Below are positions 8,772 through 16,983 of a stretch of 64,000 nt of DNA, in pieces. The first letter of the stretch is position 1; every line of letters begins with the position of its first letter. This stretch comes from Methanomassiliicoccaceae archaeon (GTDB lineage Archaea; Thermoplasmatota; Thermoplasmata; Methanomassiliicoccales; Methanomethylophilaceae), in the NCBI GenBank assembly GCA_034928305.1, contig JAYFOZ010000002.1:1-64000 (forward strand), in the 5' to 3' direction. The position numbers and the translations under genes were made by a program. The notes under the pieces were generated by a model. It ran no database searches. It was given only the letters and a program-made list of their open reading frames with translations, and was not told the origin of the DNA.

Positions 8772-9629
8772 ATGAAAGATAACTTTATGATTTCTGTGGT
8801 ATTGACGACGTACGATAGACCGATTAAGATCCTCGAAAGGTCATTAAACAGCGTTCTTTGTCAAACTTATATAGATTATGAGATAGTGGTTGTAGATACA
8901 AGCAATAATCTCTCGTTGGCGACATCAAAATTAAAACACGTGCTTTCCCTCGACAGAAAAAATATATAGATAAAACACCGGCCGGGACTGAACAATAACC
9001 AAGCTAGGAACTATGGTGCCAGCATTTCAAAAGGAAATTACATTGCGTTCTTGGATGATGACGATGAATGGGTATGTAATAAGTTGGAAAACCAGATTCT
9101 CGCTCTAAAAAAAGGAATTTCGATGGTTTACTCCAATTATGAGATTTATGATACAAACGGTAGCAAGCATCTTTTTTTAAAAGAGGCTCCAGATGATTGC
9201 AATCTCGATATCAGAGTACTCGGAGAAAATGTAATAGGGTGCACTTCCATGCCTCTGATTTCAGTGACATCATTTTTTGATATAGGAGGTTTCGATGAGT
9301 CACTTAAAGCAAATCAGGAGTGGGATCTTTGGATTAGGATGTTACAGAAGCATGATGTAATATATTCTCCAGAAATAGCAGGTATAAAACACAAGAGCCA
9401 AGATGGCATAAGCAACAACAGATATAGAAGGGCCAGTGGCTGGTTCAGTCTTTTTATCAAACATGCAAATAAGTATAAAATGAACCCAGAACAGTTTATT
9501 TGTGCAACAGGTTTTTTTTATGATGAGATGTTTAAAAAAAAGCTTTTCTTAATTGGAACAGCGACATTCCTGATGCACTGGCTATTTAAAATCACACATT
9601 CAAAAACGGCAACCAGACACGAGAATTAA
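8772..9629 (+). CDS. GT2 glycosyltransferase with in-frame TAG (candidate pyrrolysine)
   Basis: Family 2 glycosyltransferase of 285 residues if TAG 8967-8969 (codon 66) is read as an amino acid. The part before it has the N-terminal GT-A pattern (ISVVLTTYDRP, LNSVLCQTY, YEIVVVDTS). The same frame continues after it with NNNQARNYGAS, the DxD-type site YIAFLDDDDEW, and FDIGGFDESLKANQEWDLWIRM. There is no frameshift and no other stop. ATG 8772 has a GTGGAG ribosome site eight bases upstream; ATG 8748 is an alternative. The gene ends with TAA and overlaps the convergent dehydrogenase by four bases. If TAG is a stop, only a useless 65-residue fragment is made. Confidence 0.78.
8967..8969 (+). other. 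In-frame amber codon in GT2 gene
   Basis: The frame reads RKNI, then TAG, then IKHRPGLNNN. Homology to GT2 enzymes is unbroken across it. It is either pyrrolysine (or another suppressed residue) or a single nonsense mutation. Confidence 0.7.
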
Positions 9630-10807
9630 TCTCTTCTATAAACATCTCTGGAATAAACTTTGTAGGAAACGTCTTCCAACTCATCGGTAATTCGGTTGGC
9701 AACAATGATGTCGGAAAGTCTCTTAAATTCCTCAATGTCCGATATATTCTGATATCCGTAACAGGGACCCATATTTAGCGCAGGCTCATATACTATAATG
9801 TTGAATCCCCGATCCCTGAGTGCCTATATTACATCAAGGACACTTGCTTTGCGGCTATTATCTGACCCAGCCTTCATGTTGAGCCTGAATGCACCTATTG
9901 TGGTTGAATTGCCGGACGCCATCTTTGCTATTCTGCTGACGATAAATTCCTTTCTAACGTCGTTCGATTCAACTATGGCTGAAATAAGCGCTTGAGGCGT
10001 GTTCCCATAGCTCGAACGTAACTGCATAGTATCCTTGGGTAGACAATATCCTCCATATCCAAAAGAGGGATTGTTGTAATAGTCGCCTATTCTTGGATCT
10101 AAAGATACGCCACGTATAATATTTTCTGAATTCAGACCGTTGACCTCGGCGAACGAGTCGAGTTCATTGAAAAACGACACTCTCATTGCTAGATAAGAAT
10201 TGGAGAATAACTTTATCGATTCCGCCTCGGTGGAATTCGAAATCAGTATTATGGTGTCCTTTTCTAAAGAGCAGTCCCTCATTAGTTCTGCAAACCCTTC
10301 CGCATCCTGTTTGTTTTCATCTGTCATTCCGACAACGACTCTTGATGGATGAAGATTATCATAGAGAGAATGGCCTTCTCTAAGAAACTCAGGAGAGTAC
10401 ACGAGTTTTGAAATATTCATTCTTTTTCCAACGTCTTTGGAATAACCTATTGGCACTGTTGACTTTATTACGACTATAGCCTCAGGACAAATTCTCTCAA
10501 TCTCAATAATGGCATTTTCGATCAAAGAAGTATCAAACGAATTAGATTCTGGGTCATAGTCTGTCGGTGTTGCAATAATAAAATAATCGGAGTTTTTGCA
10601 GTCTTCGTAGTCCAACGTAGCATGGAGATTCAGATTTTTTTCTATAAGATAACGCTCAATATCTTTGTCTTCAATTGGTGATATTCCATTGTTGATCATG
10701 TTCACCTTTTCCGGAATCACATCCAATGCAACAACCTCGTGCTTCGTTGAAAGAAGCACAGCCAGTGAAAGTCCAACGTATCCAGCACCTACCACTGATA
10801 TTTTCAT
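9626..10807 (-). CDS. ugd: UDP-glucose 6-dehydrogenase with in-frame TAG (candidate pyrrolysine)
   Basis: Oxidises UDP-glucose to UDP-glucuronate with two NAD+, in the cytoplasm. Residues 1-30 carry the NAD motif GAGYVGLS; the central part has FGYGGYCLPKDT with the catalytic cysteine. Codon 328 is TAG (minus strand, 9824-9826), preceded by ASVLDVI. The same frame continues for 65 more codons with ALRDRGFNIIVYEP, SDIIVANR and VYSRD, the expected C-terminal UDP-binding domain. Read through, the protein is 393 residues, normal for the family; stopped, it lacks that end. ATG 10807 is chosen because the family begins MKISVVGAGY; ATG 10816 is possible. Confidence 0.85.
9824..9826 (-). other. In-frame amber codon in UDP-glucose dehydrogenase
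   Basis: CTA on the plus strand, TAG in the gene. From memory of bacterial Ugd proteins, the aligned residue (SIQGIMKRIKAKG region) is a lysine, and one base change from AAG gives TAG. The conserved VYEP motif follows 12 residues later in the same frame. Confidence 0.78.
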
Positions 10808-11112
10808 GCATCCCATACTAACATCGTAATAATTAAGTTATGTACAATCCTTGTGCTTAGACATTGATGTTGTTCCAATCCAATTTGATAATCGTTTGAT
10901 TAGTCAAATGATTTGGAAACAGAAATAATGCTAGAAGCAAAAAGAATAGATATTCATGATAAGCGTAACATTCAGGAATCCATAAGGAAAGATTCAATTA
11001 TGAGAATATTCGTCTGTCACTTCGATCGTATTAAATATTGTATCAGTGCGTCTTTCTGGTGACTATCGGCCATAGAGGAGACTGGAATAAAATCGGACAC
11101 ATATGTTCATTT
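10808..11112. other. Non-coding AT-rich gap
   Basis: A gap of 305 bases between galE and the dehydrogenase, which are both on the minus strand. I see no credible gene, RNA or strong hairpin. It probably holds the dehydrogenase promoter, but several AT runs compete and I cannot choose one. Confidence 0.4.
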
Positions 11113-12096
11113 TTATCCTTTATGCCAGTTCCAGGCGGTTCTGATGATGTTATCTATGGATGAATGAGTTGGAAACCAACCTAGGACAGATTTTGCTTTG
11201 GAGTTATCAGCCACTAGTATATCCGGATCTCCAGCTCTGCGCTTTTCCAAGGATACCTTAAAGTTCCTGCCAGTAACTGTCTGGACTGCCTCAACGAGTT
11301 CCAGAACCGTTATTCCCTCTCCAGAGCCGAGGTTGAAGCAGTCACTGGCTTCCTTTTCAAACAGATATTCTATTGCTCGTATGTGCGCATCTGCAAGGTC
11401 TGTTACGTGAACATAGTCACGAACACAGGATCCATCCCGGGTGTCGTAGTCTGTGCCGAAGACGGAAAAACCGTCTCTGAGGCCCAGCGCATTCTGTATT
11501 AGAATCGGAATAACGTGCGTTTCAGGGTCATGCTCCTCACCTATGGATCCGTCGGCATCCGCACCCGCAGCATTGAAGTATCTTAGATTTATGTACTTAA
11601 GACCGTAGGCTCTGTCGTAATCATACATCATCTGTTCAAACATAAGTTTTGTCCATCCGTACGGATTGATGGGGCGTTGCTTTTCATCTTCCCTAATTGG
11701 TATCGTTTTCGGAATTCCGTAAGTAGCACAGGAGGAAGAGAATACTATCTTCTTCACACCCGAGTCAACTATGGCATCCAAAAGCGATTTTCCCCTTACA
11801 ACATTATTGTCGTAGTACTTTCTGGGATTCGAAACGGACTCCCCAACATATGCTAAAGCCGCAAAATTGATTATAGCATCTATCTCGTTTGATACAAGCA
11901 GTTCTTTAACTACGGCATAGTCACCTATATCTCCTTTGACGTAGTTAACGCCATTAATAGAAGTCATCCGACCGTTGGATAGATTGTCGAGGACCGTAAC
12001 GTCATAGCCTCTTTTCACTAGTTCCTTTACAGTATGGGACCCGATGTACCCTGCGCCTCCGGTTACTAGTATTTTTCTTTTTGATTTTTGAATCAT
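11113..12096 (-). CDS. galE: UDP-glucose 4-epimerase
   Basis: Short-chain dehydrogenase-type epimerase of 327 residues that interconverts UDP-glucose and UDP-galactose. The NAD site TGGAGYIGSH is at the N-terminus, the SSSCATYG segment supplies the catalytic serine region, and PYGWTKLMFE holds the YxxxK pair. HVIPILIQNALG and GDGSCVRDYVHV-type segments are typical of GalE. I chose ATG 12096 (MIQKSKRKILVTGG); the longer frame would need a TTG. It sits in the glycan island between the exporter and the UDP-glucuronate gene, so it likely supplies donor sugars to the local transferases. Confidence 0.9.
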   Translation of the reverse strand: MIQKSKRKILVTGGAGYIGSHTVKELVKRGYDVTVLDNLSNGRMTSINGVNYVKGDIGDYAVVKELLVSNEIDAIINFAALAYVGESVSNPRKYYDNNVVRGKSLLDAIVDSGVKKIVFSSSCATYGIPKTIPIREDEKQRPINPYGWTKLMFEQMMYDYDRAYGLKYINLRYFNAAGADADGSIGEEHDPETHVIPILIQNALGLRDGFSVFGTDYDTRDGSCVRDYVHVTDLADAHIRAIEYLFEKEASDCFNLGSGEGITVLELVEAVQTVTGRNFKVSLEKRRAGDPDILVADNSKAKSVLGWFPTHSSIDNIIRTAWNWHKG

Positions 12097-12241
12097 ATTT
12101 ATCAAACACGCTTTATTTTCCCTTCATAGGAAACATAATATGTTAGCTAGTAACAGGTATATAGACTTCTCAAAAAAGAGAAAAACGCCAATGATCGCCC
12201 TTGTATTTTTAACATTCTTTTCAATTCGCAAAAAGTCTTCA

Positions 12242-12268
12242 CATATTTAAATGAACTAATCTTTAAAC
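12242..12268 (+). promoter_or_regulatory. Probable TATA region for the ABC exporter operon
   Basis: CATATTTAAAT at 12242-12252 and TTTAAACG near 12262 are both TATA-like and lie 50-75 bases before the permease start codon. The ribosome site AAGGGGAG at 12306-12313 follows. Confidence 0.5.
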
Positions 12269-12319
12269 GCGAGAAACAAGTACGACTAAGTTATAGAGAA
12301 CGCAGAAGGGGAGTTCATT

Positions 12320-13117
12320 TTGAAAATTAAGGATAAATTATGGGGAAAAATGAGGGAACTATATAAGTTCAGATACATGTCATATTCTCTGATAAGGAAG
12401 AGTCTATTCGGAAAATATAAGAATTCGGCGCTCGGATTCCTCTGGAATTTCTTGACTCCAACAATTTCAATATTGATATTCTATGTAGTGTTCGAAAATT
12501 TTATGGGTAAGGACATACCGTATTTTTGGGTATACCTATGCGTGGGGATGTTTCCGTTCTCCTTTATGAACTCAAATCTAATGGGCGGAGCATCCAACAT
12601 AACGTCAAATGCTGGCATGATTAAGAAAATGTATTTTCCAAGGGAAATCCTTCCGCTATCGCAGGTATCTTATACACTCATAGTATTTTTCATAGCTTAT
12701 TCGATAGTCGCATTTTTGATGGTAATTACTGGTTTTCCATTAAGTTTGGAAGGGCTGTTGGCGCTTCCGTTGCTAATAATATTGATGTTTATTTTTTCAC
12801 TAGGCATGATTTTGTTGACATCGGCAATTTCAGTGTACTCTCGGGATTTTGAGTATTTAATTACTGCATTAGCAAGAATCTTGTTCTGGATGACACCAAT
12901 TTTCTATTTGGCGGAGTCACGGACTGGAATACTATATACATTAATATGGTTTAATCCTCTGACGTATTTTGTGGAAGGCTTTCACGATATCCTATACAGG
13001 GGCATTGTACCCAGTTCAGAGATTCTGTTGATGTGTTTACTGATATCGGCAGTAATGATATTTTTTGGTTTGTTGACTTTTGAGAAGCTAAAAGATGGAT
13101 TTGCAGAGAGGATATAA
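12320..13117 (+). CDS. ABC-2 type polysaccharide export permease (Wzm/TagG-like)
   Basis: A 265-residue membrane protein with about six membrane segments. The N-terminal part (SYSLIRKSLFGKYKNSALGFLW) and the WFNPLTYFVEGF-type segment near the C-terminus are typical of ABC-2 exporters of O-antigen, teichoic acid or capsule polymers. It starts at TTG 12320 with a strong AAGGGGAG ribosome site upstream. Its stop overlaps the ATG of the ATPase gene (TAATG), so the two are translationally coupled. It would form the channel moving lipid-linked glycan to the outer face of the membrane. Confidence 0.9.
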   Translation: MKIKDKLWGKMRELYKFRYMSYSLIRKSLFGKYKNSALGFLWNFLTPTISILIFYVVFENFMGKDIPYFWVYLCVGMFPFSFMNSNLMGGASNITSNAGMIKKMYFPREILPLSQVSYTLIVFFIAYSIVAFLMVITGFPLSLEGLLALPLLIILMFIFSLGMILLTSAISVYSRDFEYLITALARILFWMTPIFYLAESRTGILYTLIWFNPLTYFVEGFHDILYRGIVPSSEILLMCLLISAVMIFFGLLTFEKLKDGFAERI

Positions 13118-15741
13118 TGACAGACAACATTGCGGTGGCGGTCAGTAATGTTTGCAAGTCATTTAGGACCCGCGTGGCCGTACACAACGAGAAGAGTCTG
13201 TTCAAAAAAACTGAAAAAATTACACGCGACATAATAGATAACATAAGTTTTGATATAAGGAAGGGCGAAACATTTGGGATAATTGGAAGGAACGGGTCTG
13301 GAAAAAGTACACTTCTAAAGATAATATCTATGATAATGACGCCAGATTCTGGCAATATTGATATTAATGGAAGGGTTGCCAGCATACTTGAGCTGGGAAT
13401 GGGGTTCCATCAGGATATGAGTGGTAGGGAGAATATCTACATCAAGGGATCTATGTATGGTTTCATAAAGGAACAGATTGACGAAAGATTTGAAGACATC
13501 GTTAAGTATGCAGAACTAGAGGACTATATTGATTTGCCAGTTAGAGTTTATTCATCGGGAATGTCCTCCCGCCTAGCGTTCGCGATAATGATTAATGTTG
13601 ATGCGGACATAATGATTCTAGATGAAGTCCTTTCAACGGGAGACCTGTCATTCAGTAAGAAATCCGGTGCACACTTCTCGAACATGAAGGGACTGGGAAA
13701 AACAATAATAATCGTCTCACACGCAATGGGGACCATCAGGGAAATGTGTGATAGGGTTGCATGGATCGACAAAGGAAAGATAAGGGAAATAGGTGTGCCG
13801 AGCGTTGTATGTGGGCATTATGAGACGGAGCTGGCGGAGTCCTTCGAAGTGATTGAAGAACTTGCCGAATCTGGAGTTCCTGCGTCACAAAATGCGCTGG
13901 GATGCATGTACCGTGACGGAATTAACGTCGACAAGAATACGGAATCTGCAATAGCATGGTTCGAGAGGGCGGCTGGCTATGGTAATGAAGAGGCGAAGAT
14001 TAATCTCGCTGACATAATAGTTGGGGAAGGTAAATTAGAGGAACGCGAAAGGGCGCTGGACTTGTATATGAGCGCCGCAAGGAAAGGCAACCGCGATGCG
14101 CGCACCAAGCTCTCCAGATTATTGACAGAGGAAAAATCAGATTTCGGAAAAGAGGTGGCCGAAGATTTCATGAAATTGCTGCCCTCTGGAAATCCGTCTC
14201 TGTATTACGATTACGCAGACCTTATAATGAAGACGGCCTGGAACAACGAAGAGCGGTCGAAAGCATTAAGATGGTTTCAAAAATCTGCAGATTCCGGCAA
14301 TGCAAATGCAATGTACCAGATTTCGATAATGTATCGTGACGGTAACGGTCCGAAAAAAGACATATCGAAACATTTAGAATGGCTTAGGAAGGCGGCAGAA
14401 AACGGTCACGTATTGTCCCAGCTGACTCTTGGAAATATGTATCGCGACGGTATAAGAGTAGAAAGCGATGAATCGGAAGCTTTTCGATGGTATGAAATGG
14501 CTGCGAAGAACAACAATCTAGATGCAATCTATCAGATGGCCATAATGTATCGTGAGGGAAAAGGTGTTAATCAGAATGAGGACGAGTCTGATCGTTGGCT
14601 CAGACTCTACTCGGAGCATGACCTTCTGCGTCAGATCAACATCCTGGCCGACTCGTTCTCCCACTGCAAGAACGGAGTTTACGACCCGGAGATCGGCATG
14701 AAATGGTATTCCGTCAACGCGGAGCACAACAACGCCGAATCGAAGTATCAGATGGGGATGATGTTGGCAGACAGCGAAGAGGCGGAGAAGAAGTCTTCGG
14801 AGGCGGTATCTCTTTTCAATTCCGCGGCAGAGAACGGGCATTTGAACTCGGCCGTCAGGTTGTCAAATTTATACGGACTGGGTCTTGCCGACGAATCCGC
14901 TATGGACAGGGCCATAAAGACTATGGACAATCTAGCGAAAAGCGGGAACCCATGGGCCGCCGTCACTATCGGCAACATGTACGCCAACGGCAACGTAGTG
15001 GATGCGGATGGCGAAAAGGCCGTCGAATATCTGAAGATCGCAGCAGCATCGAGCCTTCCGGGCGCCATGCAGAAACTGGGAGAGATGTATCGTGACGGAA
15101 CACTTGTTGAGCAAAATCCAGAAGAAGCGATAAGATTATTCAAAGAAGGGATTATTTCCGGCAACCCCATATCCGCTGTATCGATAATCAACATGTATGG
15201 ATCAGGGGCTGCCGATAAAGAAGCTCTCGACCATGCATTGAAAGGCCTGGAAGATATCTGCTTGAAGGGAAACTTATTCGCGATGAGAACCCTGGGCAAT
15301 TATTATTCGAATGGTATCGCCGTAGAAACGGATGAGAATAAGGCACTATATTGGTATAATATCGCGTCAAAGTTTGGAGATTCCGGATCAACACATACTG
15401 TGGGAATAATGCATCGGGACGGCAAAGGCACCGAGAAAAATCCCGCAGAAGCAATTAAATATTTCAGAACTGCCACGGAACAAGGCAACATCAATTCGAT
15501 ACTAGCAATCATAGGTATGCGTGGTGCCGGTCAAACGGACGAAGAAAGTTTTGAACTCGCTCTAAAACGCCTGGAACAGTTAGCAAACGGCGGAAATCTC
15601 GCAGCTATGCGCTCTTTGGGCAACCTATATCTCGAAGGAAAATCAGTACCGAAGGATATTGAAAAAGCCAGGCTCTGGCTGGAGAGGTCCGCATCTTTAG
15701 GAGACGCATTCTCACGCAACAAGCTGAAGGCCATAGGCTGA
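13117..15741 (+). CDS. ABC exporter ATPase (Wzt-like) with long Sel1-repeat tail
   Basis: An 874-residue protein. Residues 1 to about 245 are an ABC ATPase of the polysaccharide-export class: Walker A GRNGSGKST, signature YSSGMSSR, Walker B IMILDEVLS and switch histidine VSHAMGT. Bacterial Wzt proteins follow this with a beta-sandwich glycan-binding domain. Here residues from about 250 to 874 are instead some 15-17 Sel1-like repeats (CMYRDGINVDKN, IMYRDGNGPKKD, NMYRDGIRVESD and so on). It is coupled to the permease upstream. Repeats from about 14590 to 15090 are visibly richer in GC than those on either side. The tail may dock a transferase, select substrate, or scaffold; that is inference. 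Confidence 0.88.
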   Translation: MTDNIAVAVSNVCKSFRTRVAVHNEKSLFKKTEKITRDIIDNISFDIRKGETFGIIGRNGSGKSTLLKIISMIMTPDSGNIDINGRVASILELGMGFHQDMSGRENIYIKGSMYGFIKEQIDERFEDIVKYAELEDYIDLPVRVYSSGMSSRLAFAIMINVDADIMILDEVLSTGDLSFSKKSGAHFSNMKGLGKTIIIVSHAMGTIREMCDRVAWIDKGKIREIGVPSVVCGHYETELAESFEVIEELAESGVPASQNALGCMYRDGINVDKNTESAIAWFERAAGYGNEEAKINLADIIVGEGKLEERERALDLYMSAARKGNRDARTKLSRLLTEEKSDFGKEVAEDFMKLLPSGNPSLYYDYADLIMKTAWNNEERSKALRWFQKSADSGNANAMYQISIMYRDGNGPKKDISKHLEWLRKAAENGHVLSQLTLGNMYRDGIRVESDESEAFRWYEMAAKNNNLDAIYQMAIMYREGKGVNQNEDESDRWLRLYSEHDLLRQINILADSFSHCKNGVYDPEIGMKWYSVNAEHNNAESKYQMGMMLADSEEAEKKSSEAVSLFNSAAENGHLNSAVRLSNLYGLGLADESAMDRAIKTMDNLAKSGNPWAAVTIGNMYANGNVVDADGEKAVEYLKIAAASSLPGAMQKLGEMYRDGTLVEQNPEEAIRLFKEGIISGNPISAVSIINMYGSGAADKEALDHALKGLEDICLKGNLFAMRTLGNYYSNGIAVETDENKALYWYNIASKFGDSGSTHTVGIMHRDGKGTEKNPAEAIKYFRTATEQGNINSILAIIGMRGAGQTDEESFELALKRLEQLANGGNLAAMRSLGNLYLEGKSVPKDIEKARLWLERSASLGDAFSRNKLKAIG

Positions 15742-16782
15742 ATCATCTTGCTTTCGGATTTGGCACGGGCACATCTTCTTTTCGGTATTACCGTTGCACC
15801 TTTTCACAATCTCGGCTTTAAGCATCTTTATCGGCTCTACGCCTATCGGGTCCACCCTGTTCATAAGTGCCAGATAATATGAGACATAATCTCCGAGCAT
15901 CACACTTTTGAGTATGCACTCGGCCCTGGTGGCGCCTTCTATCTTAACCGTATGGACGTCCGTACCGTAATGTCTCATGGTGAAAGCGCTTGCGCATACG
16001 ACTTCTCTCATCTCCGAAATCTGGGTTTCAGGCATGATGACGATCGGGGCCAGCATTTCGGTCGAACCGGTAGACCATCCCACTATCTCGTTGTGATTGA
16101 ACTCCGGCATCACACAACTGAAAGCGATCATTTTTGAATTCTCGGATATCTGGCTCTTCCAGCGGGAAGAAACGGACGCCATCGATGTATCTGTGATTAT
16201 CACCGGTATCTTGCCCGACATATGCTCTGCAAGCTCTTTTGCGACATTATCGCGCTCGTTCCTCAGACAGATATTGTATTTCCTGAGGCTTCCGAAGGAA
16301 TCGACGACCTGTTTCTCCAACGAAGTGCCGGCAACGAGGTCTATTATCTTGCATATGTAGCCGATCATCAGGCCGATGGCCTGTCTCGGTTGTACGCCGT
16401 TGCAGAGAGGTATCAGGATATCGCCGTGTTCCTCTGCCAGGTCCCAGATTTCTCCGCCGGATGCGATGACGACTATGCGGCACCCTCTATCTACGGCTTC
16501 CCGGTACATCGCTTTCGTCTCCCATGTATTGCCGGAATAGCTGGAGATCACAGCGAGGGTCTTGTCGGACACCCAGCCGGGGAAAACGGGATATCTCAGA
16601 ACGCCGACCTTAACTCTGGAGGTATCGCAACACATGTCGTTGACGATATCCCCGGATATGCCGGACCCGCCCATCCCGCAGAGCACTATGCCGTCGCACT
16701 CTTTGAAGTCTATGTTAAATCCGGGAGCAAGGTCAAAGGAATTTCTTAGGTCGTCGACGAACCTGTCGATCTGGCCCTGCAT
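15712..16782 (-). CDS. Bifunctional phosphoglucose/phosphomannose isomerase
   Basis: SIS-domain isomerase of 356 residues that links fructose-6-phosphate with glucose-6-phosphate and mannose-6-phosphate, the entry points for nucleotide sugars. The first SIS domain has LCGMGGSGISGD and ISSYSGNTWET; the catalytic FNHNEIVGW comes later. The end is unusual: a cysteine pair (KKMCPCQIRKQDD) near the C-terminus that the second copy at 42603 lacks. The gene overlaps the convergent ATPase gene by 30 bases. The archaeal PGI/PMI family is normally 300-350 residues, so the length fits. Confidence 0.85.
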   Translation of the reverse strand: MQGQIDRFVDDLRNSFDLAPGFNIDFKECDGIVLCGMGGSGISGDIVNDMCCDTSRVKVGVLRYPVFPGWVSDKTLAVISSYSGNTWETKAMYREAVDRGCRIVVIASGGEIWDLAEEHGDILIPLCNGVQPRQAIGLMIGYICKIIDLVAGTSLEKQVVDSFGSLRKYNICLRNERDNVAKELAEHMSGKIPVIITDTSMASVSSRWKSQISENSKMIAFSCVMPEFNHNEIVGWSTGSTEMLAPIVIMPETQISEMREVVCASAFTMRHYGTDVHTVKIEGATRAECILKSVMLGDYVSYYLALMNRVDPIGVEPIKMLKAEIVKRCNGNTEKKMCPCQIRKQDDSAYGLQLVA

Positions 16783-16983
16783 TTCCTTATAACAACCCTA
16801 TTGTCCGTCCATAATCGCAGATCGCTCCAGCGATGAAATGAATATGGCGATATAAATGTAATTGAGGTTATGAAAATTATATCAATATATATTTAAAATT
16901 AATCAGATAAATGTTATTATCTCATTATATACATAAAATGTCCAGTCTTAGCTTTTGCATATGTTCGGATGGATGTACGGCCG

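Noticed and set aside
9824-10807. A truncated UDP-glucose dehydrogenase ending at the TAG
   Set aside because: The same frame continues with 65 codons of family-specific C-terminal sequence, so simple truncation is a poor description.
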